A stretch of DNA of 64,000 nt from Sceloporus undulatus (GCF_019175285.1 NC_056529.1:18906278-18970277), one strand, 5' to 3'; counted from the first letter of the stretch, positions 25,201-33,045 are shown. Notes: generated from the sequence alone by a model not told the origin. Made by a program: numbers and translations.

Positions 25201-27685
25201 TCAGTGTGGTGTTGAGTGTAGGCCACTGAGAAACCAGGGTTCGAATCCTTGCTTAGCCATGGAAACCCACTGGGTGACCTTGGGTAAGTCATACTATCTC
25301 AGCCTCAGGCTCAGTCCAGAAAGGAAGGAAGGAAGGAAGGAAGGAAGGAAGGAAGGAAGGAAGGAAGGCACACAATGGTAAACCACTTCTGAAAAAATCT
25401 TGCCAAGACAAAACCCTGTGATCTGTTGCTTTGGGTGACCTAAGTAGAACATGACTTGAAGGCATCAAACGACACAAAAGAAAGGGAAGGAAGGAAGAAG
25501 GAAGGAAGGAAGGAAGGACGGAAGACAACCTACATCATGCAACAAGAGTCCAGGAAGGAAGGAAGGAAGGAAGGAAAACTATATTACTGCAAAAACGAGT
25601 CCGAAAGAGAGGGAGGGAGGGAGAGAAGAGAAGGAAGGAAGGAAGGAACGGAAGGAAGGAAGGAAGGAGAGGAAGGAGGAAGCACAGGCAATGGTAACCA
25701 CTTCGACCAATTTGCCAAGACAACCCTGTGATATGTTTGCTTTAGGGTCTCACCCTAAGTCACTTGAAAGACATACAACTGAAACAGAAGAAGGGAAGGA
25801 AGGAAGGAGGAAGGAAGGAAGGAAGGAAGGAAGACAACTACTCACTGCAAAAAAGAGTCCAGGAAAGGAAGGAAGAAAGGAAGAGAGGAAGGCAAACTAT
25901 ATTACTGCAAAAAGAGTCCAGAAAGAAAGGGAGGGAGGGAGAGAAGGAAGGAAGGAGGAAGGAAAAAGGGGAAGGAAGGAAGGAAGGAAGCGAGGAACAC
26001 AACTACATCACTGCAAAAGAGTCCAGAAAGGAACGGAGAAGGAAGGAAGGAGAAGAGAAAGGAAATAGAGAGGAGAAGGGAAAAAAAAGAAGTAATTTCT
26101 TGTTCTTTGGGATGGGAGGACTAAACTACTCCTTCCGCAATTTAAGTGCAAGGTCAGAAAAAAACCAAAAGAGGATTACGCTGGATGAGATCATTCCACC
26201 CGCTTCTTGCACAGACCTGGGTGAGATCATGAAAAAACCAGACATCCAAATGATCATGAAAGAGGAGACACCGGGGGAGGGGGAATATACAAAACTCCTA
26301 TTTTACAAGCAACGCTGCTCTCCTTTCAGCCTGCAGCAGTGACATCATTGCTCAAAGAAAGTCAACCAGGCCTTACTGTACATTGCTTTTTTGTAAACTC
26401 CTCGTAATCCACTCCCTGGTGTCCAGGAACTATCGTTGGGCCGTCATACTTGAAACGTCCACCTTTGGAGAGAGAACAAAACGGGGTGGAAGGACATTGG
26501 AAATATGCTTTTCTTTTGTTTCTTTTAAACATCTAGGTTTTCTATGTCGATTGACAAGTCATATACAAAGATGGACAAGTAAGACCAGAATACTGTATCA
26601 CAAGATAACAGTAAAACAACTAAGTTGTGATAAATACAGAGGAAAGGAAAGGGTTCTACCAGTGTTGCATTTCCATAGATTTGAATGGATTATTATAGGA
26701 TTAACTGTGCCGGATAAACATAAAATCAACTGCCTTGAGTCCCAGTTTTGGAAGAAAGGCAAAGATACTGTTAATAAGATTAATACTATGAATACTAAAC
26801 GTTAAAAAGGACCCACAGGTTTTGCAAGAGAAAGATTCAAGTGACTCTGTGTGGAGGCTTTTGTGTGTGTGCCGCTGCATGCATGAAGCAATTTTTTGAT
26901 AATTAACTTTGTGTTGGCCATTTCTCTCTCTCTCTCTCTCTGTCTTACACATACATCCATACACACTACTAATCCACATAATGAACATAGTAAAGGTCAC
27001 GGGATTACATGCCTTAATGCCATGTGGAGCAATGGGATTGCCTAAGGCGGACGGTTTTGAGTGTCACAAGAGGGCAAGTGGACGATTGGTATTTAATGTA
27101 TTCTACCCTATTTTCTTTACCAAGCGGGGGAAGCATCAGGCAGGCTTTTCTCATCTCAATGCCCAACAAAATAGATCAACTGACTGGCTTTAGATAAACT
27201 GCACCTTGACTGGGATGGGGAGGTTGGGCAGAAGACGTTCGGCCCATCATCCCTGCCTCAGGTGGCAAAATCTCTTTGGCCAAGCCTTGTGAGATTGACA
27301 CAATCTTTCCAGGCAAACAAAAGGCCAGTGACTACTGGTAGAGCTATTGGCCCATTTCCTATATGTTTCTTCCTAAGCAATGCATCCATCCTTTAAGGAT
27401 CTGGCCAGTACCAAAGACCCCCTTCAAACCAGAGTCTGGTTTCTAGGGGTTGTGGCGATGCTCAGCTCCAAAGCTGGACACTTGTCCTCCATGCCACCTT
27501 TAATTTATTTATTTTTAAATCCAAAATAATAATAATAATACTGACCAAACCTGTACAAAACAAACATCAATATAAATAAACACCACTCTATTTGCATCTG
27601 CAGATCTTACAGTTCACATCCGAGCTGTCATCTCTCACCAGGTTGTACGCTTCTCGGCATGCTTCCTATCGATTTTCGTGGCCAT
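11518..27685 (-). CDS. COTL1: COTL1, coactosin-like F-actin-binding protein (4 coding exons)
   Basis: Coactosin-like protein is a small cytosolic ADF-homology protein that binds F-actin and also binds 5-lipoxygenase (family knowledge). Coding exons on the minus strand, in transcript order, are 27685-27611, 26462-26377, 18452-18295 and 11628-11518. Introns are about 1.1, 7.9 and 6.7 kb. The product would be about 142 residues, the usual length. Exons 3 and 4 match the family almost residue for residue, including the SKRVKFALITWIGENVSG core with the lysine known for actin contact, and the C-terminal GELKKAGGANYDAQAE. Exon 1 lacks one base after codon 6. Exon 2 is one codon long near its end and lacks the G expected before its donor, so the literal sequence does not splice in frame. 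The last intron has a GC donor. It is divergent from KLHL36, as in human. I am sure of the identity and unsure whether the indels are real. Confidence 0.93.
11768..12062 (-). mobile_element. LINE 3'-end-like fragment with ATT/AATT microsatellite
   Basis: A (TTA)n(TTAA)n tract at about 11,777-11,815 is followed by TGTTTTATTTATATACCGCT, the usual 3' end of an L2/CR1-group LINE read backwards, and then CTCGCAACCTTGTGGTTTCG. A second such end, CCCAGGACTGGGACTCAGGG, is near 12,020. Family not fixed. Confidence 0.5.
12063..12255. mobile_element. Palindromic MITE, CTGCAG type (diverged)
   Basis: AGTGCAGTTTGGCACCACTT...GGGATCTGTAGTTT is mirrored by AAACTACAGATCCCAGG...GCAGTGTAGATGCACCC. Confidence 0.8.
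12331..12441. mobile_element. Palindromic MITE, CTGCAG type, left half only
   Basis: TCTACACTGCAGAAATAATG...GATCTGTAGTTTCCTGAGGC. It is cut off by an ATT/AGT microsatellite at 12,442-12,490. Confidence 0.78.
12442..13135 (-). mobile_element. Non-LTR retrotransposon (LINE) 3' fragments
   Basis: On the minus strand, AGCTGCCCTGAGTTCCAGTC is a typical LINE 3' end next to the microsatellite. Farther right (13114-12923) a minus frame reads SHYLFSCPLYSEPRDKFLAP, like the cysteine-bearing tail of LINE reverse-transcriptase ORFs. Clade not fixed. Confidence 0.5.
13205..13426. mobile_element. Palindromic MITE, CTGCAG type, full length
   Basis: GCTGCATCCACACTGCAGAT...CGCTTTAACCGCCATGG is mirrored by CCATGGCGGTTAAAGCGGTG...CTGCAGTGCAGATGCAGCC. 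The compensating C/G change in both arms (GCCATGG/CCATGGC) supports a real palindrome. Confidence 0.92.
13427..13556 (+). mobile_element. tRNA-headed SINE fragment
   Basis: GGAGACCAGGGTTCAAATCC (B box), CTCTCAGCCTCAGAGGAAGG, and TTTCTGAAATCTTGCTGAGA. The tRNA 5' part and tail are missing. Confidence 0.75.
14263..14653. mobile_element. MITE with ACTGTATATACTCATGTATA-type termini
   Basis: Copy 2 of 4, and the cleanest termini: TACTGTATATACTCATGTAT and TTGAGTATATACAGTA. Confidence 0.92.
14897..15148 (-). mobile_element. CTGCAG MITE stub joined to a MER44/Tigger-like fragment
   Basis: 14,897-14,935 is only the left end of the CTGCAG MITE (CTGCACTGCAGAAATAATGC). From there to 15,148 run words of the Tigger-like element (TAGCCTGAAGGTAAATTTTA, TTTTGTGCATGAAACAAAG, GCATTTCGGATTTTTGCATA) and the terminus GATACTCAACCTGTA. 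Confidence 0.7.
15405..15536. repeat. Inverted repeat with about 38-bp arms
   Basis: GCAAGAGGTCAGCATTAAAT, ACAGAGCCAGGA at about 15,408-15,440 is mirrored by TCCTGGCTCTGT, ATTTAATGCTGATCTCTTGC at about 15,502-15,535. The roughly 60-base middle is not shared. Not seen elsewhere in the window. Confidence 0.75.
15620..15812 (-). mobile_element. SINE with a 5S rRNA-derived head
   Basis: The minus strand of 15,730-15,812 matches the 3' two-thirds of vertebrate 5S rRNA: TCTTGGAAGCTAAGCAATG, CCTGGTTAGCCCTTGGAGAG, then GGCCCATGAATACCAGGTGC. The tail (CCTAAGAAAACTCTATG... TTGCCATATGTTGACAGG) is the tail of the tRNA-headed SINEs here. Too diverged to be a working 5S gene. Confidence 0.82.
15955..16137 (+). 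mobile_element. LINE 3' end (L2/CR1 group) with GTC/ATC microsatellite
   Basis: TAAGCCGCTTTGGGTCTCCA, TTCTGGGAGAAAAGCAGGAT, ACAAATAAATA is the common LINE 3' terminus of squamates, followed by (GTC)n(ATC)n. Confidence 0.65.
16198..16553. mobile_element. Element with about 80-bp inverted ends (GCCAGCATCTGTGGCTGGCATC family)
   Basis: The left end GGGGCCATGTTCTAGAAGAG, TTTATTCCTGACGTTTTGCC is mirrored by GGCAAAACATCAGGAATAAA, CTCTTCTAGAACATGGCC at the right. A TA/CA microsatellite (about 16,325-16,390) lies inside. Fragments recur at 17,524, 21,270 and 34,761. This looks like the ends of Penelope-like retroelements, but I cannot fix the family. Confidence 0.65.
16986..17095. mobile_element. Diverged palindromic MITE, GACAACTCCCAGCATC type
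   Basis: CAGCTTGGGAAAGCTATTCT...GACAACTCCCAGCATCTCCA followed by GAGCTGTAGTCCAAG, like the GGTTCCCAAACTTTGG family but weaker. Confidence 0.55.
17336..17400 (-). mobile_element. MITE terminal fragment (TTCCCACTTACA... type)
   Basis: The minus strand reads TTCCCACTTACAAGTAAATC, AGTTTGCGATCCGAATCAT, close to 29,771-29,812. Confidence 0.5.
17435..18100 (+). mobile_element. BovB/RTE LINE fragment split by a younger insertion
   Basis: Left part: GAAAGAACTGGGAAAGATAC...AAAGTCAGAATCA. Right part: translations VRPGQ*REQTE-like then NSFEMWWRRGLRIPWTAKDT, LRLSYFGHIMRRQGSLGKTI, GRPQTRWI, all RTE/BovB ORF C-terminus. The ORF is interrupted by indels. A repeat fragment at 17,524-17,653 sits inside with a 15-bp target duplication. 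Confidence 0.85.
17524..17653. mobile_element. GCCAGCATCTGTGGCTGGC-family insertion with 15-bp target duplication
   Basis: It is flanked by identical CTAAAGTCAGAATCA at 17509-17523 and 17654-17668. It contains CCAGCCACAGATGCTGGCGA, AACATCAGGAATAAACT and ends ...CATAGCCCAAAAATCAACAA. This fixes the order of insertion: BovB first, this second. Confidence 0.88.
18295..18452 (-). CDS. COTL1: COTL1 coding exon 3 (core of the ADF-homology fold; GC donor)
   Basis: 158 nt, exactly the human length. It encodes DDIRLFGFVRFTTGDAMSKR and then VKFALITWIGENVSGLQR up to KTLVKEVVQ, nearly identical to other vertebrates, without any frame problem. The acceptor is TTTTCACCAAG. The donor is CAG followed by GCAAGT, the well-known strong form of a non-canonical GC-AG intron, not GT. 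The conserved lysine cluster SKR.K needed for actin binding is kept. Confidence 0.97.
18606..19490. other. COTL1 intron 2 DNA, no feature recognised
   Basis: Dense in AAA/CCC words (GGTTAACCCCAAACGTTGGC). It may be an old repeat, but no second copy is seen in the window. Confidence 0.35.
19495..19690. mobile_element. Diverged palindromic MITE-like copy
   Basis: GCTACAAATCCCAGGATGCC...AAAGTGCTACAATGGTGTCA near the right end resembles the CTGCAG family. The left end is barely recognisable. Confidence 0.4.
19925..20010. mobile_element. Short palindromic MITE fragment (TGATGGGAGTTGTAGTCC)
   Basis: AGATGTTGTTGCCTAGGGAT, GATGGGAGTTGTAGTCCCAC is a half of a GGTTCCCAAAC-like family element. Confidence 0.5.
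20272..20478. mobile_element. Palindromic MITE, CTGCAG type
   Basis: CACACTGCAGAAATAATCCA...ACTGCTTTAATTGCC is mirrored by GGGCAGTTAAAGCAGTCTCA...TGGATTATTTCTGCAG. Confidence 0.88.
21265..21362. mobile_element. GCCAGCATCTGTGGCTGGC-family fragment
   Basis: CTTCAGAGATGCCAGCCACA, GATGCAGGTGAAATGCCAGG, AATAAACTCTTCTAGGACAT. One end only. Confidence 0.7.
21735..21900. mobile_element. Diverged palindromic MITE-like copy
   Basis: TATGGAATTCTAGGGTTTGT, AGTTTGG mirrored by GAAACTACAAATCCCAAGAT...GGTTAAAGT. Confidence 0.55.
22252..22292. repeat. (GAAA)n microsatellite
   Basis: About ten GAAA units inside COTL1 intron 2. Confidence 0.95.
22394..22606. mobile_element. Tigger/pogo-type MITE
   Basis: CAGTGGGCCCTTGGTATCCG, CTGGGGTTTGGTTCCAGGAT at the left and GGATGCTTGAACCCATGGAT at the right, the known MER2/Tigger style of terminus. 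Confidence 0.85.
23751..24156. mobile_element. MITE with ACTGTATATACTCATGTATA-type termini
   Basis: Copy 3 of 4: TACTGTGTATATATTCATGT at the left, AGTCGAGTATATATGGTA at the right, with the shared interior (GACTTATCCACAGGTCATAG). Confidence 0.9.
24157..25200. other. COTL1 intron 2 DNA, no feature recognised
   Basis: No exon, clear repeat or motif was found in this kilobase. Confidence 0.4.
25203..26085 (+). repeat. tRNA-headed SINE expanded into a GGAA higher-order array
   Basis: A SINE head (GTCAGTGTGGTGTTGAGTGT, GGGTTCGAATCC) runs into CTCAGCCTCAGGCTCAGTCC and then (GGAA)n from about 25,318, at the place where other copies have AGAGGAAGGCAATGG. The SINE 3' half (ACACAATGGTAAACCACTTC, ATCTTGCCAAGACAAAACCC) follows, then more GGAA. 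A second copy of that 3' half starts at about 25,683. Between the GGAA blocks an AACTA-CATCACTGCAAAAGAGTC word recurs about five times (near 25,530, 25,577, 25,835, 25,890 and 26,000). Confidence 0.85.
26377..26462 (-). CDS. COTL1: COTL1 coding exon 2 (indel-bearing)
   Basis: After the acceptor CTCTCCAAAG the minus strand gives FKYDGPTIVPGHQGVDYEEF, then TKKQCT, recognisable as the second COTL1 exon (human FKYDGSTIVPGEQGAEYQHF, then IQQCT). Three things are off. The first codons read CGR instead of the conserved WVT, which looks like compensating small indels. An A run gives one extra codon. The donor reads ACA-GTAAGG, where ACAG-GTAAGG is needed to keep frame with exon 3, which begins ATGAC. 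Length is 86 nt against 84 in human. It sits 300-1,100 bases from a large GGAA array. Confidence 0.8.
26690..26805 (+). mobile_element. LINE 3'-end-like fragment
   Basis: TGCCTTGAGTCCCAGTTTTG, GAAGAAAGGCAAAGAT followed by TTAATAAGATTAATAC resembles the squamate LINE 3' end. It lies in COTL1 intron 1. Confidence 0.45.
26922..26942. repeat. (TC)n microsatellite
   Basis: About ten CT units in COTL1 intron 1. Confidence 0.9.
27611..27685 (-). CDS. COTL1: COTL1 coding exon 1 (start codon; one base short)
   Basis: The minus strand reads ATG GCC ACG AAA ATC GAT (MATKID) in a GAAACCATGG context. Then the frame breaks: restoring one base after GAT gives KEACREAYNLVRDDSSDVN, which aligns to the conserved N-terminus. 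The exon is 75 nt where the family has 76. A strong donor GTAAGA follows at 27610 in phase 1, which matches the phase needed by exon 2. The residue pair VI of other species appears as VN. A 14-G homopolymer lies only 25 bases upstream of the start codon, so the region may be hard to sequence. Confidence 0.85.
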
Positions 27686-28300
27686 GGTTTCTCGCAGGAG
27701 GCGGTTTCCGGGGGGGGGGGGGGTTTCAGGTCAAAGCAATGAAATGACATGAAATGAAATAAAATACAATAAATAGCAAGGGTATATGATGGCAACGGTT
27801 GATGTTCCAGAGCACTGGACAGAAGAAGAGAGAGACCACACAGAGAGAGTCAAGAAAATCTGCAGTCTTCTGTTTATGGAAGCTCTAGCAAAGCCCAAAA
27901 AAAGCAAAAGCAAAAAAAGAGGATCCCAAGGAGATGTTGTTTTTTGTGCCGAGTTGGGTGTTGCAAGATCGAAAGCAGGAGGGCACTTGGGTCAACGATC
28001 CAAAGGAAAAGGGGTGGGTGTGGAAGGAAAGAAAGAAAGCAAGAAAGAGAAGGGCTAATAATGATGTAGGGCCTCCTCCCCTTCTCTTGCTGCTGCTGCT
28101 GTGCTGCAGTTGGTCAACACTCCCGCCTTGCTGAAGGATCAGTCACAACACAGAGAGCAGATCGGCTTAACTCCTTCGCTGCCTCTCCAAGGAAGGAGAA
28201 AGGCTCCGTCCCTTTCAAGGAGGAAGAGGCAAAGCAGGCTCTCTTTCTCTCTCCGTCACAAACTTCCCTTTTGCCATTTATTATACAGAAATAAATTAAA
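27686..28300 (-). promoter_or_regulatory. Candidate COTL1 5' UTR and promoter
   Basis: The 600 bases upstream of the COTL1 start codon (higher coordinates) hold a 14-G run at 27710-27723, a short CTG-repeat tract near 28,083-28,100, and a TATA-like TATAATAAAT on the minus strand at 28285-28276. There is no clear CpG island. The transcription start cannot be fixed from sequence alone. Confidence 0.3.
27710..27723. repeat. Run of 14 G
   Basis: A mononucleotide run 25 bases upstream of the COTL1 start codon. Such runs are error-prone in sequencing. Confidence 0.9.
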
Positions 28301-28484
28301 AATTCCACCCTCTCCTGTGGAAACCAGTGGTCTTTGCTTAGCCGCCCACTCCGGCTCTTTCTTCTCTGTTCTGCCCAGCATTGCTAGGATTTCTGTGGGA
28401 TGAGGGCAATGGCTTTTGCTTTGCTCTCCTTGAAAAGGGGGGTGTCTCTGAAACACTGCCAGAGCCCATTGGGACAGTCAGGCA

Positions 28485-29190
28485 AAAGTCGATAGAACAT
28501 GATAGAGAGCTGCTATCGATAAATGGTTGATCAGTCGATAGACAGATGGATAGATGATATCAATAAATGGTTGATGGTTGACAGGCAGATATAAGATGTG
28601 ATATCGAAAATGGTTGATAGGTCCATAGCTAGATAGATGACAAATATAGATAATAATAATAGATAGATTTGATGAATGATGATGATGATGATAGATATAG
28701 ACCATGGTTGATAGACATCAATAGATGATAGATAGATGACAGATATGACAGAGATATGTGATCAGATAATAGATACAAGATAGATAGATTTATATAGTTG
28801 ATCGTTATAGATAGATGACAAATCATAACAGGTTGATAGATCATAGATCAATGCTAAATTTGGGAAATACAGATGGTTTGATCGCTAGATAGATACGCTA
28901 GCTCGATCGATCTCTAGATCGATAGATAGATAGATAGATGTTTCGTAGATATTAGATAGATGATCGATGATATTAATGGTTGATAGGACATGGGAAAGTT
29001 GAGATAGCATGATTATAGAAGGAATAGATAGACAGTAGATAGATAGATAGATAGATCTTATATCGATAAATGGTTGATAGGCCAATAGATAGACAGATGA
29101 CAGAGACAGACAGACAGACAGGATACATGATGATGATGATATAGGCAGATGGTTGATAGATATAGATAGATGATGGTTAATATTTCAGGA
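28485..29190. repeat. GATA/GACA-rich higher-order array
   Basis: About 700 bases built from GATA, GACA and GATG words. ATAAATGGTTGATAG-like words recur roughly every 45-120 bases (about 28,518, 28,562, 28,607, 28,705, 28,973, 29,065, 29,146), so this is more than a simple tetramer run. It resembles Bkm-type GATA repeats of reptiles. Confidence 0.88.
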
Positions 29191-29764
29191 TACAGCCAAA
29201 TGCAACACAAGTGTGGATTTGGGGTTGGTCCCTAATTGGAACTGGGAGGTGTGACTTTGGGGAGTCAGAATTCCCAGAATCCCTAGACAGTGAGGAATTC
29301 TGGGTGTTGCAGTTTTTAGAAGTAATATTTCTACTTTGTGACCTTCACAAAGGTTAAGTATCAGCCACTTGGGGAGTGTCGGGGTTTTTTTATACTCTTA
29401 TATCAGCCCTGCTGCCTTTTGTTTGCATTATGTCAGTTCCATACTTCATACTGGTGTGTGTGTGTGATGTGGGTATCGACTTGGATTTTTGCCTGATTTT
29501 TCTCAGCGGTTCTTTGGTTGGAGTGGAGAAGTAACTATGACAACTTCCCAGCTGCTGGCCAAATGAGGCATGGCTTTTGGGAGGGCACTCTCTGCTCTTT
29601 TGCGCAAGCAAACTCACAAAAGTGGGGGAGTCCTTTGTTTATACAGCAACCCTGGAAGCCCAGTCTTACACTACATTTCCTTCCTGTGGTTTTTGCATCA
29701 TGGGTTGTACATTGGGGAATGCTTCCACAAGGGTCAAAGGCCCAGATCAACTGTGCAACTCTCT

Positions 29765-30007
29765 CGGGACTCATTCCCACTTACATTTAAACCGGTTTGC
29801 GATTCGCCTTCGCTCCGTGTCGGTGAATCGATTCCAAAAGGTCCGTCGTTCTTACTATGAAAGCGGATCTTTTCATTATCCCCTTGTAATTGCTTCTTTT
29901 TGGGCACATTTGTCGTCCCCACAAGTTTGCACCATTTCAAAGTGCATGTCAATCATCTGTGTGTCACCGGCGATGTAAGCAGCAGCCTGGGCAACCCAGC
30001 TTGGGAA

Positions 30008-30053
<46 letters not shown>

Positions 30054-30535
30054 GATTCGAATCACTGTTTTTGTAACTACTTGCCTCACTATGAGCTGCC
30101 ATTGGATCGCCCGGGTAATTGCAAGTACTGTAGTTGTAAAACCAATGAATCGAATCTTCTACCAATTTATTTTTGAAATTGTGCGCCCATAGGTCACACC
30201 ACAAGCACAAAGGCAGCGCTGAGAGTGGAGGGAAATGGTGGATCTACCAAAAATTGAAGAGGGATGGAAAACACCCTCTGTCATTTGTCTTTTCCCTCCA
30301 GAATGATGCGATTCAGATCCATCGTTCCCACTTGTCAAACACGCTTCCGAATCGATTCTTTCCAAAAGTACCACCAAAGAACTAATGTTGGAAAAGAGCT
30401 TTTTTTTTGCGTTTACCTTGCTTCATCGCAATTGAAACCGAACACAGTAGGATCAGAACCAGTTTCAAATGGGAATGACGCTCCATATAACCTGATCAGC
30501 AATTTGCTTTAAATCATCATGGGAATGCAGCCATA
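29765..30535. mobile_element. Possible MITE remnants with TTCCCACTT-type ends
   Basis: TTCCCACTTACATTTAAACC, GGTTTGCGATTCG (about 29,771) and TTCCCACTTGTCAAACACGC (about 30,326) lead into similar GAATCGATTC...CCAAAAG words. An inverse end, CAAATGGGAATGACGCTCC, is near 30,467. Element borders are not clear. A (GATA)n tract at 30,007-30,053 lies inside. Confidence 0.4.
30007..30053. repeat. (GATA)n microsatellite
   Basis: About eleven perfect GATA units, separate from the larger array at 28,485-29,190. Confidence 0.96.
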
Positions 30536-30596
30536 GAAGCAGCATCAGAGACTAGAGTTGACCTGAATAATCTCTTCTATGATTCTGGTCTCTTGG

Positions 30597-30815
30597 GTGT
30601 ATCTATACTACACTGTGAATATCAGTTTCCTCCCATTTTAAGTGTTGTGACCCCATCCTGCCAAATCCTTAGAGGTATTCAGAAGTCTCAGAATTGCAGT
30701 TCGGGGAGGATACTAGAGCTTTCCAGCATAGAAATCTAAGTACCTTCCCAAGCAATAACATCCCAGAAATCTATTGGATGGAGGCATGGCAGGTAGAGTG
30801 GTATCAAAGTTATAT
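30597..30815. mobile_element. Diverged palindromic MITE-like copy
   Basis: TGTATCTATACTACACTGTG at the left, AGGCATGGCAGGTAGAGTGG, TATCAAAG at the right, the CTGCAG family pattern with heavy decay. Confidence 0.5.
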
Positions 30816-31037
30816 ACACACACACGCATATATACATACAGTGAAGACACATTCAGAAGCAAGAATCACAGAGATGGAAAGATATGAACCCTGGAAGATT
30901 GTTTAGATCCACCCTTATCTTGTAACTATACAGTATTTTGAAATGTGAAGAAAGTAAGGAAAGCCCTGGCAGGTTGAAACGTGTTCCATGTTCCAGGTTC
31001 AGAGTTTCTTTCTGTCCTTCTTTCTTTAACTAACATA

Positions 31038-31275
31038 GGAGTTTATCATACGAAGGAGACCGGGAGTTTATCCCATGAATACCCTGGAAAAATCGCGTAT
31101 TTACGCGAAACCATTTCACATGACGTTGCACAAAACCTGCCCTTAAAGTGGTCACAAAGAAGCATTAATGTGCATCTTTTTACTTTCAGGATTCCAGCGG
31201 CAACGCATTTCCGATATCGCTTTATTTGCACAATTGCATAGGATAATCATCCGTGCAATTACTTGCCATTTGCAC
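31038..31275. mobile_element. GGAGTTTATCACAC-terminus MITE, right end missing
   Basis: AGGAGTTTATCATACGAAGG, then TTACGCGAAACCATTTCACA, GTGGTCACAAAGAAGCATTA. The interior matches 36,154-36,440 and, inverted, 45,060-45,340. Confidence 0.8.
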
Positions 31276-31871
31276 TTTCACAGCTTCTGAGCACGGACCT
31301 TTGCACAGCCTATCCATAGACAACAAAATCTTAACCATGTTTGGAATAGGGACAAAAAGAATAAAAGGCGGAAGGTGCTATAAAAGGTTGATTGTCCGAG
31401 GAAGAAAAAAAAGCACCCAGTGCCTATGAACAAAGGTCTTTATTAAGAGCTGGATTTATTATACATTCATTCTAGGGCAGCAGTTGGGGAAATTATCTGC
31501 AGCAGGTTCTGGAATGTCCAAAGTCCAACTGCCCAACCCAATCCATATGTTTGCTTAGACGCAAATCGCAACGGAGATTATTTGGGCCAGTTTTCAGGTA
31601 AGTCCCGATCTTGAGAAATTTGCTTTTATGGACTATGACTTCCAGAATACTCTGGCCAGCATGTATTTCCAGGCAGTATAGCTCTTTATTGTAGTCCGAC
31701 AAAGTAATTTGGGATTAACTGCCGTCTAACTGAGAAGGCTGGGTCTCTCACCGGAAGTATTTGCCTAGTGTGCATCACAAGAAACGTATTCAGGAATTTT
31801 CTCTTTGTATTGCACACAGGGTTGCCAGTTCAGGATCTTCCCAAAGGTTTCCGGGCCGAAATGTGAGACCT

Positions 31872-32078
31872 AGGCTGCATCTGTACTGCAGAAATAACCC
31901 AGATTGGCACGACTTTAACTGCCATGGCTCAATGCTATGGAATTCTGAGAAATGTAGTTTTGTGAGACCTGTCAGAGAGTGCTGATGCCACACAAAAATT
32001 CCCAGAATTCCACAGCACTGAGCCATGGCAGTTAAAGTGGTATCAATATGGATTATTTCTGCAGTGTGGATGCAGCCC
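31872..32078. mobile_element. Palindromic MITE, CTGCAG type, full length
   Basis: TAGGCTGCATCTGTACTGCA...ACTTTAACTGCCATGGCTC is mirrored by GAGCCATGGCAGTTAAAGTG...CTGCAGTGTGGATGCAGCCC. Confidence 0.93.
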
Positions 32079-32329
32079 TAGAGGTGGCTTGGGAGATGTT
32101 GGTAAACACAGTGCATTAAGCATCAACCAAAGTTACTCACAGCTGTAATTCAAACAAAAACATAGAGAGACACCACATATTTCCCTGTTTGGAAAAGAAG
32201 AGCAAAATCTTAGCTAAAGAGGCTCTTTCCAGATTAAGGTAAAATAAGGGCATTATTCTTTTTCACCTATTTAGAAGACAGATGCAGAGTAGAGGGTGAG
32301 CAAGAAAGAAGAAGCTAACAGAGGCCCAC

Positions 32330-32700
32330 AACAGACTTCTGGTTTGCGGCAGCCTGGGGCCAATTTTAGGGTTCCGGAGCGTGCAGCATCCGCACTCTCT
32401 AGAACCTGAACACATATGGACAGCACCATCTTTATGTGGTGCCGTCTATACATGGCACGCATGCATGACGCAAGCATAGTGCCACGTCTCCACCTCCGGG
32501 CACTGCGCTTGTGGCGTGGACGTGTCACAGTGCACCAATGGTGCACTGATGATGTCGTTCCCGTGCTCCAAAAAGACCCCAGTTTTTCCGGCTTCTTTTT
32601 GGTTTGGAGGGATGCCGCACAGTTTGGCTGCTGCGGCATCCCTTCACGGGAAAACAGGCCACTGCCAGCCCGGACTTTCCCACAGGTATGTACCAGGCCT
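32330..32700. repeat. GC-rich unclassified repeat-like block
   Basis: CpG-bearing DNA with a perfect 10-bp hairpin (GGGATGCCGC / GCGGCATCCC near 32,610-32,643), ending GGTATGTACCAGGCCTAAG. A related ending, inverted-looking, occurs at about 41,418-41,440. Possibly a MITE family; not settled. Confidence 0.4.
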
Positions 32701-32837
32701 AAGTATACATATAGACCACTCCCCGAATAGTCTTTACAGACTACTGCAACAAATCATTTGAGCCTTGCAAACTGTAGCAAGTGACTGCTTTACTAGCTGA
32801 GCAGGAGATTTGCACAGAGCCCTTTCATTCTTGTGTA

Positions 32838-33045
32838 GGTTGCTGAAATAATGCAATTTGATACCATTTTGTTGTAGTGCTATCCTATGGAATCTTGGGA
32901 TACACAGTTTTACAAGATCTTTAGCCTTCTCCGCTGAAGGGTGCTGGTGCTTCACAAACCACAAATGCCAAGATTGTGTAGGATGGAGCCATCGCGGTTA
33001 AAATGGTGTCAAAATTGCAATAATATCTACATGGTAGATGAACCC
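32838..33045. mobile_element. Palindromic MITE, CTGCAG type (diverged)
   Basis: AATAATGCAATTTGATACCA...GATACACAGTTTTACAAGAT is mirrored by ACAAACCACAAATGCCAAGA...GCGGTTAAAATGGTGTCAAA. Confidence 0.75.

Noticed and set aside
25764-26342. 192-codon plus-strand frame rich in Lys, Glu, Arg
   Set aside because: It is the translation of the GGAA array and its spacers, not a gene.
28485-29190. CRISPR-like array
   Set aside because: Vertebrate GATA satellite with irregular spacing; no repeat-spacer architecture.
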